NCBI GenBank assembly: GCA_050014755.1
Contig: JBEKCS010000052.1
Location: 1-25,275 of the forward strand
Source: Bog-756 sp050014755
GTDB lineage: Bacteria > Actinomycetota > Acidimicrobiia > Acidimicrobiales > RAAP-2
Reading direction: 5' to 3'
Length of the DNA: 25,275 nt
Shown piece by piece: positions 1 through 8,115 of this stretch (the stretch's first letter is position 1; the number at the start of each line of letters is the position of its first letter). A model generated the notes under the pieces. The model saw only the letters and a program-made list of their open reading frames with translations. It did not search any database and was not told where the DNA came from. Made by a program: the position numbers and the translations under genes.

Positions 1-458
1 CCCGACTGGACCCGGTCGTAGAAGCCGAAGGACATCTTCGTCAGGTGCTCGTAGATGATGTTCCGGAGGTCGTACTCGATGTCGTACGCCGTCTCGAAGA
101 GGAAGAGTCGGGCGACGTACCCGGATACACCGGCGACCACGCCGAGGCCGACGATCCACCACACGTAGTGGTGCAGCGGGACGGTGTGCTTCTGGATCGA
201 GTTGGTGATGGCGTTGTTCAACAGGTTTGGGATCTGCACCTGGAGGACCAGACCGAAGAACGACAGGATCAGCGACGTCAGGAAGATGCCCTTGTGGGCC
301 TTCATGATCGGCATGGCCCGGCGCAGCCACGACTGGGACTTGTCGGGGTCGATGCCGGCCGGAGGTGCCTCGTTGCGGGCTTCCACGGCGATAGGCACGA
401 ACTCGGTCCCCACTTCAGGGGGGCCCACGGGACGGGGGCGGAGGGTCGGCGCCCTCAT
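1..458 (-). CDS. ABC exporter, fused permease/ATPase type, N-terminal part only (runs off left edge)
   Basis: Reading leftward from ATG at 458, 152 codons are present before the window ends, with no stop. The visible part is a roughly 50-residue polar N-terminus followed by the start of an ABC transmembrane domain: a hydrophobic helix at about residues 60-78 (ILSFFGLVLQVQIP), another at about 98-115 (VWWIVGLGVVAGVSG), then the helix-and-loop segment YDIEYDLRNIIYEHL and SFGFYDRVQSG. That last segment is the typical first intracellular loop of MsbA/LmrA-type exporters and precedes a Q residue in the family. The ATP-binding domain would lie outside the window, so ATPase function is inferred from the family. 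The start codon overlaps the stop of the MarR gene (ATGA), so the two are almost certainly cotranscribed and translationally coupled. Export of a toxic compound under MarR control is the likely role; the substrate is unknown. Confidence 0.85.
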   Translation of the reverse strand, partial: MRAPTLRPRPVGPPEVGTEFVPIAVEARNEAPPAGIDPDKSQSWLRRAMPIMKAHKGIFLTSLILSFFGLVLQVQIPNLLNNAITNSIQKHTVPLHHYVWWIVGLGVVAGVSGYVARLFLFETAYDIEYDLRNIIYEHLTKMSFGFYDRVQS

Positions 459-949
459 CGGCCCCACTTGGCCCGGGTGTAGGCGACGAACGCCCGCCGC
501 CAACTCGCCAGCCCGGCGAACGCCTCGTCGGTGGCCACCGGATCGGCCATGGCACCGGCCACCTCGCGGAGACGGCCCTCGATGGCGGCGTCGGCCGTCG
601 CCAGCGCGGCCAGTCCCTCGTCGGTCACCACCAGGTCCATCCGCCGCCGGTCGCCGGCAACCGGGTGGCGCTCGACCAGGCCGCGTGCCACCAGACCGTC
701 GACCACCGCGGTGACGGTGGGTGGGCGGACGGCCAGCCGTTCGGCCACTACGGAGGAGACGGCGGAGTGCTCGTCGAGCAGGCCCAGGATCCGGTACTGG
801 GGCAGGGAGAGGTCGACCGTGCCGAGCCCGATCTCCACCTGCTTGGCCAGCCATGCCGCGGTGCGGCCGATGGTCCGCGGGTCGGCGGACGGATCGGGGA
901 GGTCGGTGGGCTCGGGCGCGGCGGCCACGGCCGTCGATTCGGGGGTCAC
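455..949 (-). CDS. MarR-family transcriptional regulator
   Basis: This 164-residue protein has the usual MarR length and layout: a dimerisation helix (about 25-45), a winged helix-turn-helix with YRILGLLDEHSAVSSVVAERL and the recognition helix PPTVTAVVDGLVARGLVE, then the wing HPVAGDRRRMDLVVTDEG (about 97-114) and a C-terminal dimerisation helix. MarR proteins are usually ligand-released repressors of their own operon. It overlaps the downstream ABC exporter by 4 bp, the classic MarR-efflux arrangement. The GTG start at 949 is directly preceded by a perfect inverted repeat (950-962), which probably serves as its own operator. An ATG at 951-949 is in another frame and is not the start. The family call is firm; the ligand is unknown. 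Confidence 0.92.
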   Translation of the reverse strand: MTPESTAVAAAPEPTDLPDPSADPRTIGRTAAWLAKQVEIGLGTVDLSLPQYRILGLLDEHSAVSSVVAERLAVRPPTVTAVVDGLVARGLVERHPVAGDRRRMDLVVTDEGLAALATADAAIEGRLREVAGAMADPVATDEAFAGLASWRRAFVAYTRAKWGR

Positions 950-962
950 ATAGTTAGACTAT
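950..962 (-). promoter_or_regulatory. MarR operator and leaderless promoter candidate
   Basis: ATAGT-TAG-ACTAT is a perfect 5+3+5 inverted repeat immediately before the GTG start at 949. On the minus strand the hexamer TAGTCT (961-956) fits a -10 box and lies exactly 6 nt from the GTG, so the mRNA may begin at or next to the start codon. A repressor bound here would cover the -10 box. The symmetry is seen directly; the roles are inferred from MarR practice. Confidence 0.5.
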
Positions 963-1024
963 CGAACAAGTGGCCGGGTCCGGACGCGTCGGGTCGGGTG
1001 GGGGTCCACGGCCCGCCGCCTCCG

Positions 1025-1030
1025 TAGGAT
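1025..1030 (+). promoter_or_regulatory. -10 box (TAGGAT) of the M20 peptidase, leaderless
   Basis: TAGGAT is followed by exactly 6 nt and then the ATG at 1037, with no Shine-Dalgarno sequence in between. This is the geometry of actinobacterial leaderless promoters. The same CGTAGGAT sequence at the same distance precedes the gene at 7340. No convincing -35 element is visible. Confidence 0.5.
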
Positions 1031-1036
1031 CGCCTC

Positions 1037-2494
1037 ATGCCCACCGGATTCCGTCCCCAGGATGCCGTCGACCACGCCCGGGACCGCTGGCGTACCGACG
1101 TCCTGCCGCTCCTGGAGCAGTTCGCCCGTATCCCCAACCAGTCGCCGGCCTACGACGCGGGGTGGGAGGCCGCCGGCTACATGGGCGAGGCCGCCGACCT
1201 GGTGGCCGCATGGGCCGACCGTCGCGACGTCCCCGGCGCCACCGTCGAGGTGGTGCGCCTTCCCGGTCTCACGCCGACGGTGCTGGTGGAGGTGCCGGCC
1301 ACCGATCCCGAGGCGACGGGCACGGTGCTCGTCTACGGCCACTACGACAAGCAGCCCCCTTTCGACGGCTGGAGCCAGGGCCGCGGGCCGTGGGCACCGG
1401 TGGTGGAGGGCGACTGGCTGTACGCACGCGGGGTGGCCGACGACGGCTATGCCCTCCCGTCGGCCCTCCTGGCCGTCGAGTCGGTGCGGGCCGCCGGCGG
1501 ACGCCACGGGCGGCTGCTGATCCTCGCCGAAGGATCCGAGGAGAGCGGCAGCCCCCACCTGCCTGCGGTGCTCGCCCACCTGTCCGGACGCATCGGCGTG
1601 CCCGACGTGGTCATCGCCCTCGACTCGGGGAGTCCGACCTACGACAGGATGTGGGTCACCACGTCGCTGCGCGGGGCGCTGGTCGGCACCCTCACCGTCG
1701 AGGTGCTCGAGCACGGTGTGCACAGCGGGTCGGCAGGCGGAGCCGTCCCTTCCTCGTTCCGCATCGCCCGGCACCTGCTCGACCGGATCGAGGACGCGTC
1801 GACCGGCGACCTGGTGTTGCCCGAACTGCGGTGCGACCCGCCGGACTGGGCCGAGGCCGCATCGCGTGGGCTGGCCGCCGCCCTGGCCGAAGCCGGTCAG
1901 GGCGGGTCGCCGTACCCGGTGGTCGAGGGTGTGGAGCTCCAGGGAGCCGACGTCGCCGATCGGGCGATGCGCACCTGGTGGCGGGGATCGCTGGCCGTGG
2001 TGGGCGCCGACGGGCTGCCCCCGACGCGCGACGCCGGGGCGGTCCTCCTCCCGTTCACGACGCTCAAGCTGGTCCTCCGGCTCCCCCCGACCTGCGACCC
2101 CGAAGTGGCCGCCGATGCCGTGGCCCGCGCCCTCGTGGCCGCCCCTCCGTATGGCGCCAGGGTCGAGTGGAACGCCGAGCCGGCGGCGGGCGGCTGGGCC
2201 GCGGTCCCGCTGGCCCCGTGGCTGGCCGAGGCGCTCGACCGGGCCAGCCGGGCCTGCTTCGGCCGCCCGTCGGCCCGGTGCGGCGAGGGCGGGACGATCC
2301 CCTTCATGGGCTGGCTGGCCGCCCGCTTTCCGGACGCGCAGATCCTGGCCGCAGGCGTGCTCGGCCCCGGGTCGAACGCCCACGGGCCCGACGAGGGTCT
2401 CCACCTGCCGACCGCGGAGAGGCTCACCGGCGCACTGGCCCTGCTGTTCGACGCCCACGCGGCCCACGGGGCCGGCGCCGGAACCGACGGCTGA
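1037..2494 (+). CDS. M20-family metallopeptidase / dipeptidase
   Basis: This 485-residue protein has the M20 di-zinc signature in order: H102 and D104 in YGHYDKQPPFDGW, bridging D135 in ARGVADDG, catalytic/ligand pair E168-E169 in AEGSEESGSP, the lid-domain motif GVHSGSAGGAVPSSF (about 235-249), and a final ligand histidine in the C-terminal SNAHGPDEG. Length and spacing match the dipeptidase branch (CNDP/DapE-like). Members are cytosolic zinc hydrolases that cleave dipeptides or related amides; which substrate is used here cannot be read from the sequence. The lysine usually found after the DD pair (DDKG) is replaced by glycine-tyrosine (DDGY). No signal peptide is seen. It is a single gene, divergent from the MarR operon and convergent with the aldehyde dehydrogenase. 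Confidence 0.93.
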   Translation: MPTGFRPQDAVDHARDRWRTDVLPLLEQFARIPNQSPAYDAGWEAAGYMGEAADLVAAWADRRDVPGATVEVVRLPGLTPTVLVEVPATDPEATGTVLVYGHYDKQPPFDGWSQGRGPWAPVVEGDWLYARGVADDGYALPSALLAVESVRAAGGRHGRLLILAEGSEESGSPHLPAVLAHLSGRIGVPDVVIALDSGSPTYDRMWVTTSLRGALVGTLTVEVLEHGVHSGSAGGAVPSSFRIARHLLDRIEDASTGDLVLPELRCDPPDWAEAASRGLAAALAEAGQGGSPYPVVEGVELQGADVADRAMRTWWRGSLAVVGADGLPPTRDAGAVLLPFTTLKLVLRLPPTCDPEVAADAVARALVAAPPYGARVEWNAEPAAGGWAAVPLAPWLAEALDRASRACFGRPSARCGEGGTIPFMGWLAARFPDAQILAAGVLGPGSNAHGPDEGLHLPTAERLTGALALLFDAHAAHGAGAGTDG

Positions 2495-2495
2495 G

Positions 2496-2509
2496 CCGGA
2501 GCGGTCCGG
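2496..2509. terminator. Small hairpin between convergent stop codons
   Basis: CCGGA-GCGG-TCCGG is a perfect 5-bp stem with a 4-nt loop in the 21-bp gap between the M20 peptidase stop and the aldehyde dehydrogenase stop. Its position suggests a shared terminator. It has no T-tract, so an intrinsic terminator is uncertain. Confidence 0.3.
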
Positions 2510-2515
2510 TGCCGT

Positions 2516-3961
2516 CTACGAGACGAGGCCCGCCGTCGAGGCGTTGAGCCCGCTCGGGTCCTTGGACCGGTGGACGGCCTGGACCTCGGTGAACTCGGCC
2601 AGGCCCCACGGGCCGTTCTCGGAACCGATGCCGCTCCATTTGACACCGCCGAAGGGCTGCGAGGGCCCGAGGGCCAGGTGGGTGTTGACCCATGCCGTGC
2701 CGCACTCGAGCCGGCCCGCCACCGCGGCGGCCCGGTCGCCGTCGGCACCCCACACCGAGCCCGACAGGCCGAAGTGGGTGCTGTTGGCCCGCTCCACCAC
2801 GTCGTCGATGTCACGGTAGGGGATCACCGGCAGGGCGGGCCCGAACTGCTCCTCGTCGACGATCCGGGTGCCGTCGCTGATGTCGGTGAGGATGGTGGGC
2901 TCGAAGAAGTAGCCGGGCCGGTTCATGGCCTTTCCTCCGGTCGTGGCCCGGGCCCCGTGGGCGAGCGCGTCGGCGACCAGTTCCTTCACCCGCTCGAACT
3001 GGGGGGCGTTGTTGATCGGGCCGAGCTTGGAGTCGGCCTGGGTGCCGTCGCCGACCTTGATGGCGGACGCCTGCTCGGTCAGCCCCTCGAGGACGGCACC
3101 GTACAGCGACTCGGGCACGTAGACCCGCTTGATGGCCGAACAGACCTGGCCGTTGTTGGTGAAGGCACCGGCGAAGATCGCCTTGCTCACCTGGGCCGGG
3201 TCGGCGTCGTCGAGCACGATGGCCGGGTCGTTGCCGCCCAGCTCCAGGGTGACCCGCTTGAGGTCGGGCGCGGCCGACTGGGCCACCAGCTTGCCGGTCT
3301 CGATCGAGCCGGTGAAGCTGATCTTACGCGGTACCGGGTGGCCGGTCATCCACGCGCCGAGCTGGTCGCCGCCGCTGACCGTGTTGACCACGCCCGCCGG
3401 GACCACGTCGCGGATCAGCTCGGACACCTTCAAGGTGGTGAGCGGTGTGTACGGCGAGGGCTTGAGGACGAGCGTGTTCCCGGCCAGCAGCGCCGGGGCG
3501 ACCTTCCAGAACGTGAGCAGCAGCGGGAAGTTCCACGGCGTGATCGCCGCCACCACGCCGACGGGGCGACGCACCACCTCGACCCGGGCAGTGTCATCGT
3601 CCTGGATCACCTGGGGCGGCGTCTCGAGGTTGGCGAAGTACTGGCACCAGATTGCCGACGCGAAGACCTCCATGGTGGCATCGGCGAGCGGTTTGCCCTG
3701 CTCGGCGGTGAGGATGGGGGCCAGCTCCTCGGCCGACGCCATCAAGACGTCGGCGATCTCGAGGAGTACCTGTCGGCGGACGTCCTCGTCGAGCTTCCAG
3801 TCCCGTTGGGCCTTGGCGGCCGAGTCGAACGCGGCGTCCAGCTGTTGGCGGGTGCACTCCGGAGCATGTGCGAAGACGTCCCCGTTGGCCGGATTGATCA
3901 CCCCGAAGGACTCGGCGGCGGGGACGGAGTCGCCGCCGATGGTCATGACGAAGTCGGACAT
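2516..3961 (-). CDS. NAD(P)-dependent aldehyde dehydrogenase (AldA-like)
   Basis: From ATG at 3961 this is 481 residues, the normal ALDH length, with all catalytic elements: N144 in TPWNFP, cofactor-binding K167 in LKPSPYTP, SFTGSIETG (about 215-223) of the nucleotide-binding turn, general base E240 in LELGGNDP, nucleophile C274 in NNGQVCSAIKR, and E371/F373 in EEQFGP. It oxidises an aldehyde to an acid in the cytosol. Overall sequence style is that of the AldA/aminobutyraldehyde dehydrogenase branch, but the substrate is not determined. The start is supported by an AGGGGG ribosome site just upstream; the reading frame stays open much further upstream, but that part lies in MMPL coding sequence read in another frame. 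It follows the MMPL gene by 125 bp, so partial cotranscription is possible. Confidence 0.93.
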   Translation of the reverse strand: MSDFVMTIGGDSVPAAESFGVINPANGDVFAHAPECTRQQLDAAFDSAAKAQRDWKLDEDVRRQVLLEIADVLMASAEELAPILTAEQGKPLADATMEVFASAIWCQYFANLETPPQVIQDDDTARVEVVRRPVGVVAAITPWNFPLLLTFWKVAPALLAGNTLVLKPSPYTPLTTLKVSELIRDVVPAGVVNTVSGGDQLGAWMTGHPVPRKISFTGSIETGKLVAQSAAPDLKRVTLELGGNDPAIVLDDADPAQVSKAIFAGAFTNNGQVCSAIKRVYVPESLYGAVLEGLTEQASAIKVGDGTQADSKLGPINNAPQFERVKELVADALAHGARATTGGKAMNRPGYFFEPTILTDISDGTRIVDEEQFGPALPVIPYRDIDDVVERANSTHFGLSGSVWGADGDRAAAVAGRLECGTAWVNTHLALGPSQPFGGVKWSGIGSENGPWGLAEFTEVQAVHRSKDPSGLNASTAGLVS

Positions 3962-3999
3962 GGCGGAACCCCCTGGAGGTGTGGTGGTGTTCACCGACG

Positions 4000-4005
4000 A
4001 ACCTA
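4000..4005 (-). promoter_or_regulatory. Possible -10 box for the aldehyde dehydrogenase
   Basis: On the minus strand TAGGTT lies about 40 nt upstream of the ATG at 3961, inside the 125-bp gap after the MMPL gene. It would give a short leader containing the AGGGGG ribosome site. There is no clear -35 match, so this is tentative. Confidence 0.25.
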
Positions 4006-4086
4006 CCCCACCGGGCGCCGAATATCCCGGGAAACGGCCGACTGGCGGTTGCAATCCGGGTTGCCGCGGACGCGCGGGACCGGGGA

Positions 4087-6312
4087 TCAGACGGTGGCCG
4101 GCTCCGCCTCGGGCGCGGTCGGCGGGGTACCCAGGGTGTCGTCGCCGTCGGGGAGCTCGGGGTCCACCGTGACCCGGGGGAGGATCCGGTCGAGCCAGCC
4201 GGGGAACCACCAGTTGGACTTGCCGAGCAGGAGCATCAGCGACGGCACGACCGCCATCCGGATGACCACGGCATCGATCAGGATGCCACCGGCCAGGCCG
4301 AGCCCGAACTCCTTGATCACCCGGATCCCGCCCAGGATGAAGGCGCCGAACACCAGGATCATGATGAGGGCGGCGGCGGTGATCGTCTTGCCGGTGGCGG
4401 CCAGGCCGTTGCGCACCGCGATGCGGTTGTCGCGGCCGCACTTCATGTACTCCTCCTGGATGCGGGTGATCAGGAAGACCTCGTAGTCCATGGACAGCCC
4501 GAACAGGATGGCGAACAACATCACCGGCAGGAAGGCCTCGATCGGACCTGTCTTGTCCACCTGGAACACCGAGCCCAGCCAGCCCCACTGGAAGACGGCC
4601 ACCAGGATGCCGAAGGCGGCACCGATCGACAGGAGGTTCATGACCGCCGCCGTCAACGGGATGACCAGACTACGGAAGACGATGGCCAGGAGGATGAACG
4701 ACAGGATCACCACCAGTCCGATGAACAGCGGCAACTTGGACGACAGGACCTTGGCGAAGTCGGCGAAGATCGCGGTGTCGCCGCCGACGTACACGGTCAC
4801 GCCGGTGCCGGCCACCGCCGCCGGAATGGTCGACTGGCGCAGGTGGTCGATGAGATCGGTGGTGGCCGACGCCTGCGGGGACGAGTCCGGGTAGACGTTG
4901 ATCAGTGCCACCTGCCTGCCGTCATGTTCGGGAAGGACGACGGGGGGTACGACCGAGGCGACGTTGGGCTGGTGGGCGACGTCGGCGGCGAGAAGGTCGA
5001 GCGTCCCGGTGTCGATGGTTCCGGTCTGGACGGCCACCAGCTGGAGCGGCCCGTTGAAGCCGGGCCCGAAGCCTGCCGACAGCAGGTCGTAGGCCTGGCG
5101 GGTGGTGGTGTAGCTCGGGTCGTTCCCCTGGTCCGAGGTCCCGAGCCGGAGGGAGAAGAACGGCAGGGCGACGAAGAGCACCACGATCAGGGCGATGACG
5201 GCCGGGATGATCGGACGGCGCTGGATGAAGTCTGCCCACGTGGGCCAGAAGCCCTTGGACCCGGCACCGACGACCCGGGGACCGTTCGTGGCCAGCTCGC
5301 GCTTCTGCTTCCGGCTGAGCACCCGGGGGCCGATGAAGCTGAGCAGGGCCGGCAGCAGGGTCAGCGCGGCGATCATGGTGAACGCCACACCGATGGCCGC
5401 GGCGATGGCCAGGCCGTAGAGGAACGACACGCCGAGGGCGAACATGCCCAACAGCGCGATGCACACGATGATCCCGGCGAACAGCACGGCCCGGCCCGAG
5501 GTGTTGACCGCCGTCACGATCGACGACTCCACGTCCCCGCCGGCGATGAGGCCCTGGCGGTGCCTCGTCACGATGAACAGGGCGTAGTCGACGCCGACAC
5601 CGAGGCCGATCAGCAGGACGAGCTCGGTCGAGAACACCGGCATCTTGAACACGTGGCTGAGAAGGCCGATGACCCCGATGGCCGTGCCCAGTGATGCCAT
5701 GGCCGACAGGAGCGGCAGCGCCATGGCGAAGATCGACCCGAACACGAGCAGCAGTACCACGCCGGCGAGCAGGACGCCGAGTCCGGTCCCGCCGAACGAT
5801 TGTCGGTCGGCCTGCTCGGCGATCTGGCCCGATACCGCCACCTCGAGGTGGGGCCCCTGCGCGGTCAGGGCCGCGTTCACGAACGCCTTGGACTGTGCGG
5901 TCGACACGTTCTGTCCCTGAACGTCGAACGTGACGTTGATGAAGGCGGTCTGCTTGTCGGCGCTGATCTGGTGGGCGCCGAGGAGGCTGTAGGGACTCTG
6001 GACCACCGAGACATGGGGGATCTTCGCCACCTTGTCGATCATGGTGTCGACGGTCGCCTCGACCGAGGGGTCGGTGACCGGGGTGGCGTTGGTGGTGTGG
6101 AAGACGATCCGCTCCTGATCGCCGGCCTGCCGGGGCGCGGCTGCCTGCAGCAGGTCGAGGGCCTCGGTCGACTGGGTGTGGGGAAGCGAAAAGCTGTTCG
6201 AGTACGCGGTGCCGACACCCTGGGAGAGCACCGTCATCCCGATCAGGGCGACGAGCCACAGCGCGACCACGATCAGACGGTGGCGGACGCACCAGGTAGC
6301 AAGCGATTTCAT
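4087..6312 (-). CDS. MMPL-family (RND superfamily) membrane transporter
   Basis: This 741-residue protein has the duplicated RND layout: TM1 (about 13-30), a large extracytoplasmic loop (about 35-170), a block of TM helices (about 175-330), a second loop (about 385-520) and a second TM block (about 530-690). The proton-relay type motif occurs in both halves: GLGVGVDYALF with D242-Y243 and FGLSMDYEVFL with D609-Y610. Such proteins export lipids, glycolipids or drugs across the actinobacterial membrane using the proton gradient. The start is supported by GAGGAG (6327-6322) 9 nt upstream of ATG. The ribosome site can pair weakly with the following CTCC run, but the stem is only 4 bp. The ALDH gene follows; the gene upstream is divergent. 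The cargo is unknown. Confidence 0.93.
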   Translation of the reverse strand: MKSLATWCVRHRLIVVALWLVALIGMTVLSQGVGTAYSNSFSLPHTQSTEALDLLQAAAPRQAGDQERIVFHTTNATPVTDPSVEATVDTMIDKVAKIPHVSVVQSPYSLLGAHQISADKQTAFINVTFDVQGQNVSTAQSKAFVNAALTAQGPHLEVAVSGQIAEQADRQSFGGTGLGVLLAGVVLLLVFGSIFAMALPLLSAMASLGTAIGVIGLLSHVFKMPVFSTELVLLIGLGVGVDYALFIVTRHRQGLIAGGDVESSIVTAVNTSGRAVLFAGIIVCIALLGMFALGVSFLYGLAIAAAIGVAFTMIAALTLLPALLSFIGPRVLSRKQKRELATNGPRVVGAGSKGFWPTWADFIQRRPIIPAVIALIVVLFVALPFFSLRLGTSDQGNDPSYTTTRQAYDLLSAGFGPGFNGPLQLVAVQTGTIDTGTLDLLAADVAHQPNVASVVPPVVLPEHDGRQVALINVYPDSSPQASATTDLIDHLRQSTIPAAVAGTGVTVYVGGDTAIFADFAKVLSSKLPLFIGLVVILSFILLAIVFRSLVIPLTAAVMNLLSIGAAFGILVAVFQWGWLGSVFQVDKTGPIEAFLPVMLFAILFGLSMDYEVFLITRIQEEYMKCGRDNRIAVRNGLAATGKTITAAALIMILVFGAFILGGIRVIKEFGLGLAGGILIDAVVIRMAVVPSLMLLLGKSNWWFPGWLDRILPRVTVDPELPDGDDTLGTPPTAPEAEPATV

Positions 6313-6379
6313 GGGGAGGCACTCCTCTTCACGGACGGGGGGACGCAGCCGGCACCGTCGGCCACCGGGGGAGAGGTGG

Positions 6380-6420
6380 TGGACCGCGCGACACTGCCGC
6401 GGCGGTCCATCCGACGGATG
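6380..6420. promoter_or_regulatory. Overlapping inverted repeats in the MMPL/phosphatase divergent region
   Basis: Two perfect repeats share sequence. TGGACCG (6380-6386) pairs with CGGTCCA (6403-6409), and CATCCG-A-CGGATG (6408-6420) is a compact 13-bp palindrome. Both lie between the divergent starts at 6312 and 6492, where an operator would sit. The symmetry is seen directly; a bound regulator is inferred, and none is encoded next to it. Confidence 0.35.
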
Positions 6421-6491
6421 CCCCGTCCATTGTCCCCCATGGAGCGACCTGCCGGTGCACGGGTCACCGACGGGCAGGCCAAACTGGGCGA

Positions 6492-7277
6492 ATGGAGCCC
6501 GAGTCCCGCCTGATTCCGCTTACCGGATCGTTCAACTTCCGAGATCTCGGGGGCTACCCGGGATCAGACGGCAGGCTCACCCGGTGGGGCCGGCTGTTCC
6601 GCAGCGATGCGCTCCACGAGCTGTCCCCGGCCGACGTCGACCGGTTGCGGCACATGGGCCTGCGCACCGTGGTGGACCTGCGGACCGAGCGCGAGCTCGC
6701 CCGTTCCGGTCGCGGCCCGCTCGGGCCCGAGCCGGTCGCCTTCCATCATCTGGCCGTCGTTCGCGAAGGCGTCCAAGGCGACGGGGGCCGGGAACCCACA
6801 GCGGACGGTGAGGCCGTCGCCGCGCCCGCCCCGCCCGGCGACGATCTGTCCGAGCGTTACCTCTGGTACCTGGACGTCGGTCGGGACTCCCTGGTCGAGG
6901 CGCTCACGCTGCTGGGAGATGCGGACCACTACCCGCTGGTCTTCCACTGTGCCGCCGGCAAGGACCGCACCGGCGTGTTGGCCGCGCTGATCCTCGAGAT
7001 CGTGGGCGTGGACCGCGAGGCGATCGTGGCGGACTACGTCATCACCGCCGAGCGGATCGAGTTCATCATGGACCGCTGGCGTGCCGACCCCGAGTTCGCC
7101 GAACGGATGGCCACGGTGCCGCCCTCGCGCTACAGCGTCGAGGCATCGACCATGGAAGGATTCGTGGACGCGCTGTCCGAGCGCCACGGCGGTGCCCGGG
7201 CCTGGGCGCTCGGCGCCGGAGTGCCCGAGACGGCGCTGGACGCCATGATCGACCTGGTCCTCGAGCCGCCGGGCTGA
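6492..7277 (+). CDS. Protein-tyrosine / phosphoinositide phosphatase of the MptpB type
   Basis: This 261-residue protein has the Y_phosphatase3 pattern. The N-terminus carries FNFRDLGGYP (15-24) and GRLFRSDAL (33-41), followed by VVDLRTERE. The active-site P-loop HCAAGKDRTG (152-161) has nucleophile C153 and phosphate-binding R159. The extra lysine and aspartate in GKDRTG mark the branch that includes M. tuberculosis MptpB, whose members dephosphorylate phosphotyrosine, phosphoserine/threonine and phosphoinositides. A low-complexity, probably flexible insertion lies at about 95-118. No signal peptide or TM segment is visible; MptpB itself is exported without a classical signal, so location here is open. 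It is a single gene ending in a hairpin. Upstream CAAACT lies 6 nt before the ATG and could be a weak leaderless -10 box. Confidence 0.9.
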   Translation: MEPESRLIPLTGSFNFRDLGGYPGSDGRLTRWGRLFRSDALHELSPADVDRLRHMGLRTVVDLRTERELARSGRGPLGPEPVAFHHLAVVREGVQGDGGREPTADGEAVAAPAPPGDDLSERYLWYLDVGRDSLVEALTLLGDADHYPLVFHCAAGKDRTGVLAALILEIVGVDREAIVADYVITAERIEFIMDRWRADPEFAERMATVPPSRYSVEASTMEGFVDALSERHGGARAWALGAGVPETALDAMIDLVLEPPG

Positions 7278-7295
7278 GCCCGGGACCGGCCGGGC
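7278..7295 (+). terminator. GC-rich hairpin directly after the phosphatase stop
   Basis: GCCCGG-GACCGG-CCGGGC is a perfect 6-bp stem with a 6-nt loop starting at the base after the TGA. Position and stability fit a terminator of the U-tract-lacking kind common in high-GC bacteria, but this is not proved. Confidence 0.4.
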
Positions 7296-7327
7296 CCGGG
7301 GGATGCCCGGACGCAGATCGTCGGTCG

Positions 7328-7333
7328 TAGGAT
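7328..7333 (+). promoter_or_regulatory. -10 box (TAGGAT) of the membrane-protein gene, leaderless
   Basis: TAGGAT, then GGGGGC, then ATG at 7340. Motif and 6-nt spacing are identical to those before the M20 peptidase, including the preceding CG. The G-run could alternatively serve as a weak ribosome site, although it would be unusually close to the start codon. Confidence 0.45.
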
Positions 7334-7339
7334 GGGGGC

Positions 7340-7951
7340 ATGGACGCGTCGATCCTCGAGTCGCTCTTCCTCGGAGTACTGGTGCTCTTCGGCGTCATCG
7401 CCGTGACCACCCTGGTTGCCGGCTTCCTCCTGTGGCGCCTCGCCCGCCGGAAACTGCTCGCCTTCCGGTCGCACGGTGTGGTGATCGGCGCCACCGCGTT
7501 ATGGGAGGCCACGGCGTCCCACCGGTGGAACCGGACCGCGACCACGACAACGGCCGCCGACATCGGTAGGTGGTCGAGCACCCGGGTCCGCAAGGAGATG
7601 TGGCGCTGCGTCGACCGGGCCTCGGCCGCCGTGCGGACGGCCGACGAGGTCGGGGGACCCACCGCCGAGCTCCCGTCACTGTGCCGACGCCTCGAGTCGG
7701 CGGCCGCCGACATCGACAAGGTGCTCCGGGTCGATCCGATGGCCACCGTCTCCGGCCCGATCTGCCACCAGGTCGTCGACGTCATTCGTGCCGCGGACGA
7801 CGTGCAGCGGGCGGCGATGGCATCGGCCAGCGAGGCCGGCAGCCAGCGGATCCGCGAACTCACCGAGGACGCCGGGCACGAACTGACCGTGCTCGACGCC
7901 GGCCTGGCGTCGATGCGGTCACCGGAAGTGCCCGGGCTCCCGCGGTCGTAG
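7340..7951 (+). CDS. Membrane-anchored protein of unknown function
   Basis: I do not recognise this 203-residue protein. It has one clear TM helix at about residues 9-33, directly followed by the positive cluster WRLARRK, which predicts N-out/C-in topology. The remaining 165 residues are cytosolic and mostly helical: a basic, threonine-rich stretch (about 55-85), then helices rich in alanine, aspartate and arginine (RLESAAADIDKVL, DVIRAADDVQRAA, IRELTEDAGHELTVL) that could form a small bundle. Codon use matches neighbouring genes and the start has a well-placed upstream -10 box, so it is very likely real. The neighbours (phosphatase and cupin dioxygenase) give no functional hint. Confidence 0.75.
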   Translation: MDASILESLFLGVLVLFGVIAVTTLVAGFLLWRLARRKLLAFRSHGVVIGATALWEATASHRWNRTATTTTAADIGRWSSTRVRKEMWRCVDRASAAVRTADEVGGPTAELPSLCRRLESAAADIDKVLRVDPMATVSGPICHQVVDVIRAADDVQRAAMASASEAGSQRIRELTEDAGHELTVLDAGLASMRSPEVPGLPRS

Positions 7952-8115
7952 CCGCTCCGGGGGCCTGCCGGGACGCTTCGAGGCGGCACCACACCGTCCG
8001 GTCATGACTGCGTGGATCTGGCTGTCCGGATATGACACTGTGGATGGCCGCCGCCCGAATCGAGTGGCCACAGGGAATTGTCGCGACGGTTCCGACCCGC
8101 ACACCAGGAGGACAC

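Noticed and set aside
3979..5694. A 571-codon plus-strand frame opposite the MMPL transporter
   Set aside because: It is a low-complexity His/Asp/Gln/Arg-rich translation with no domains. The minus strand encodes a complete RND transporter.
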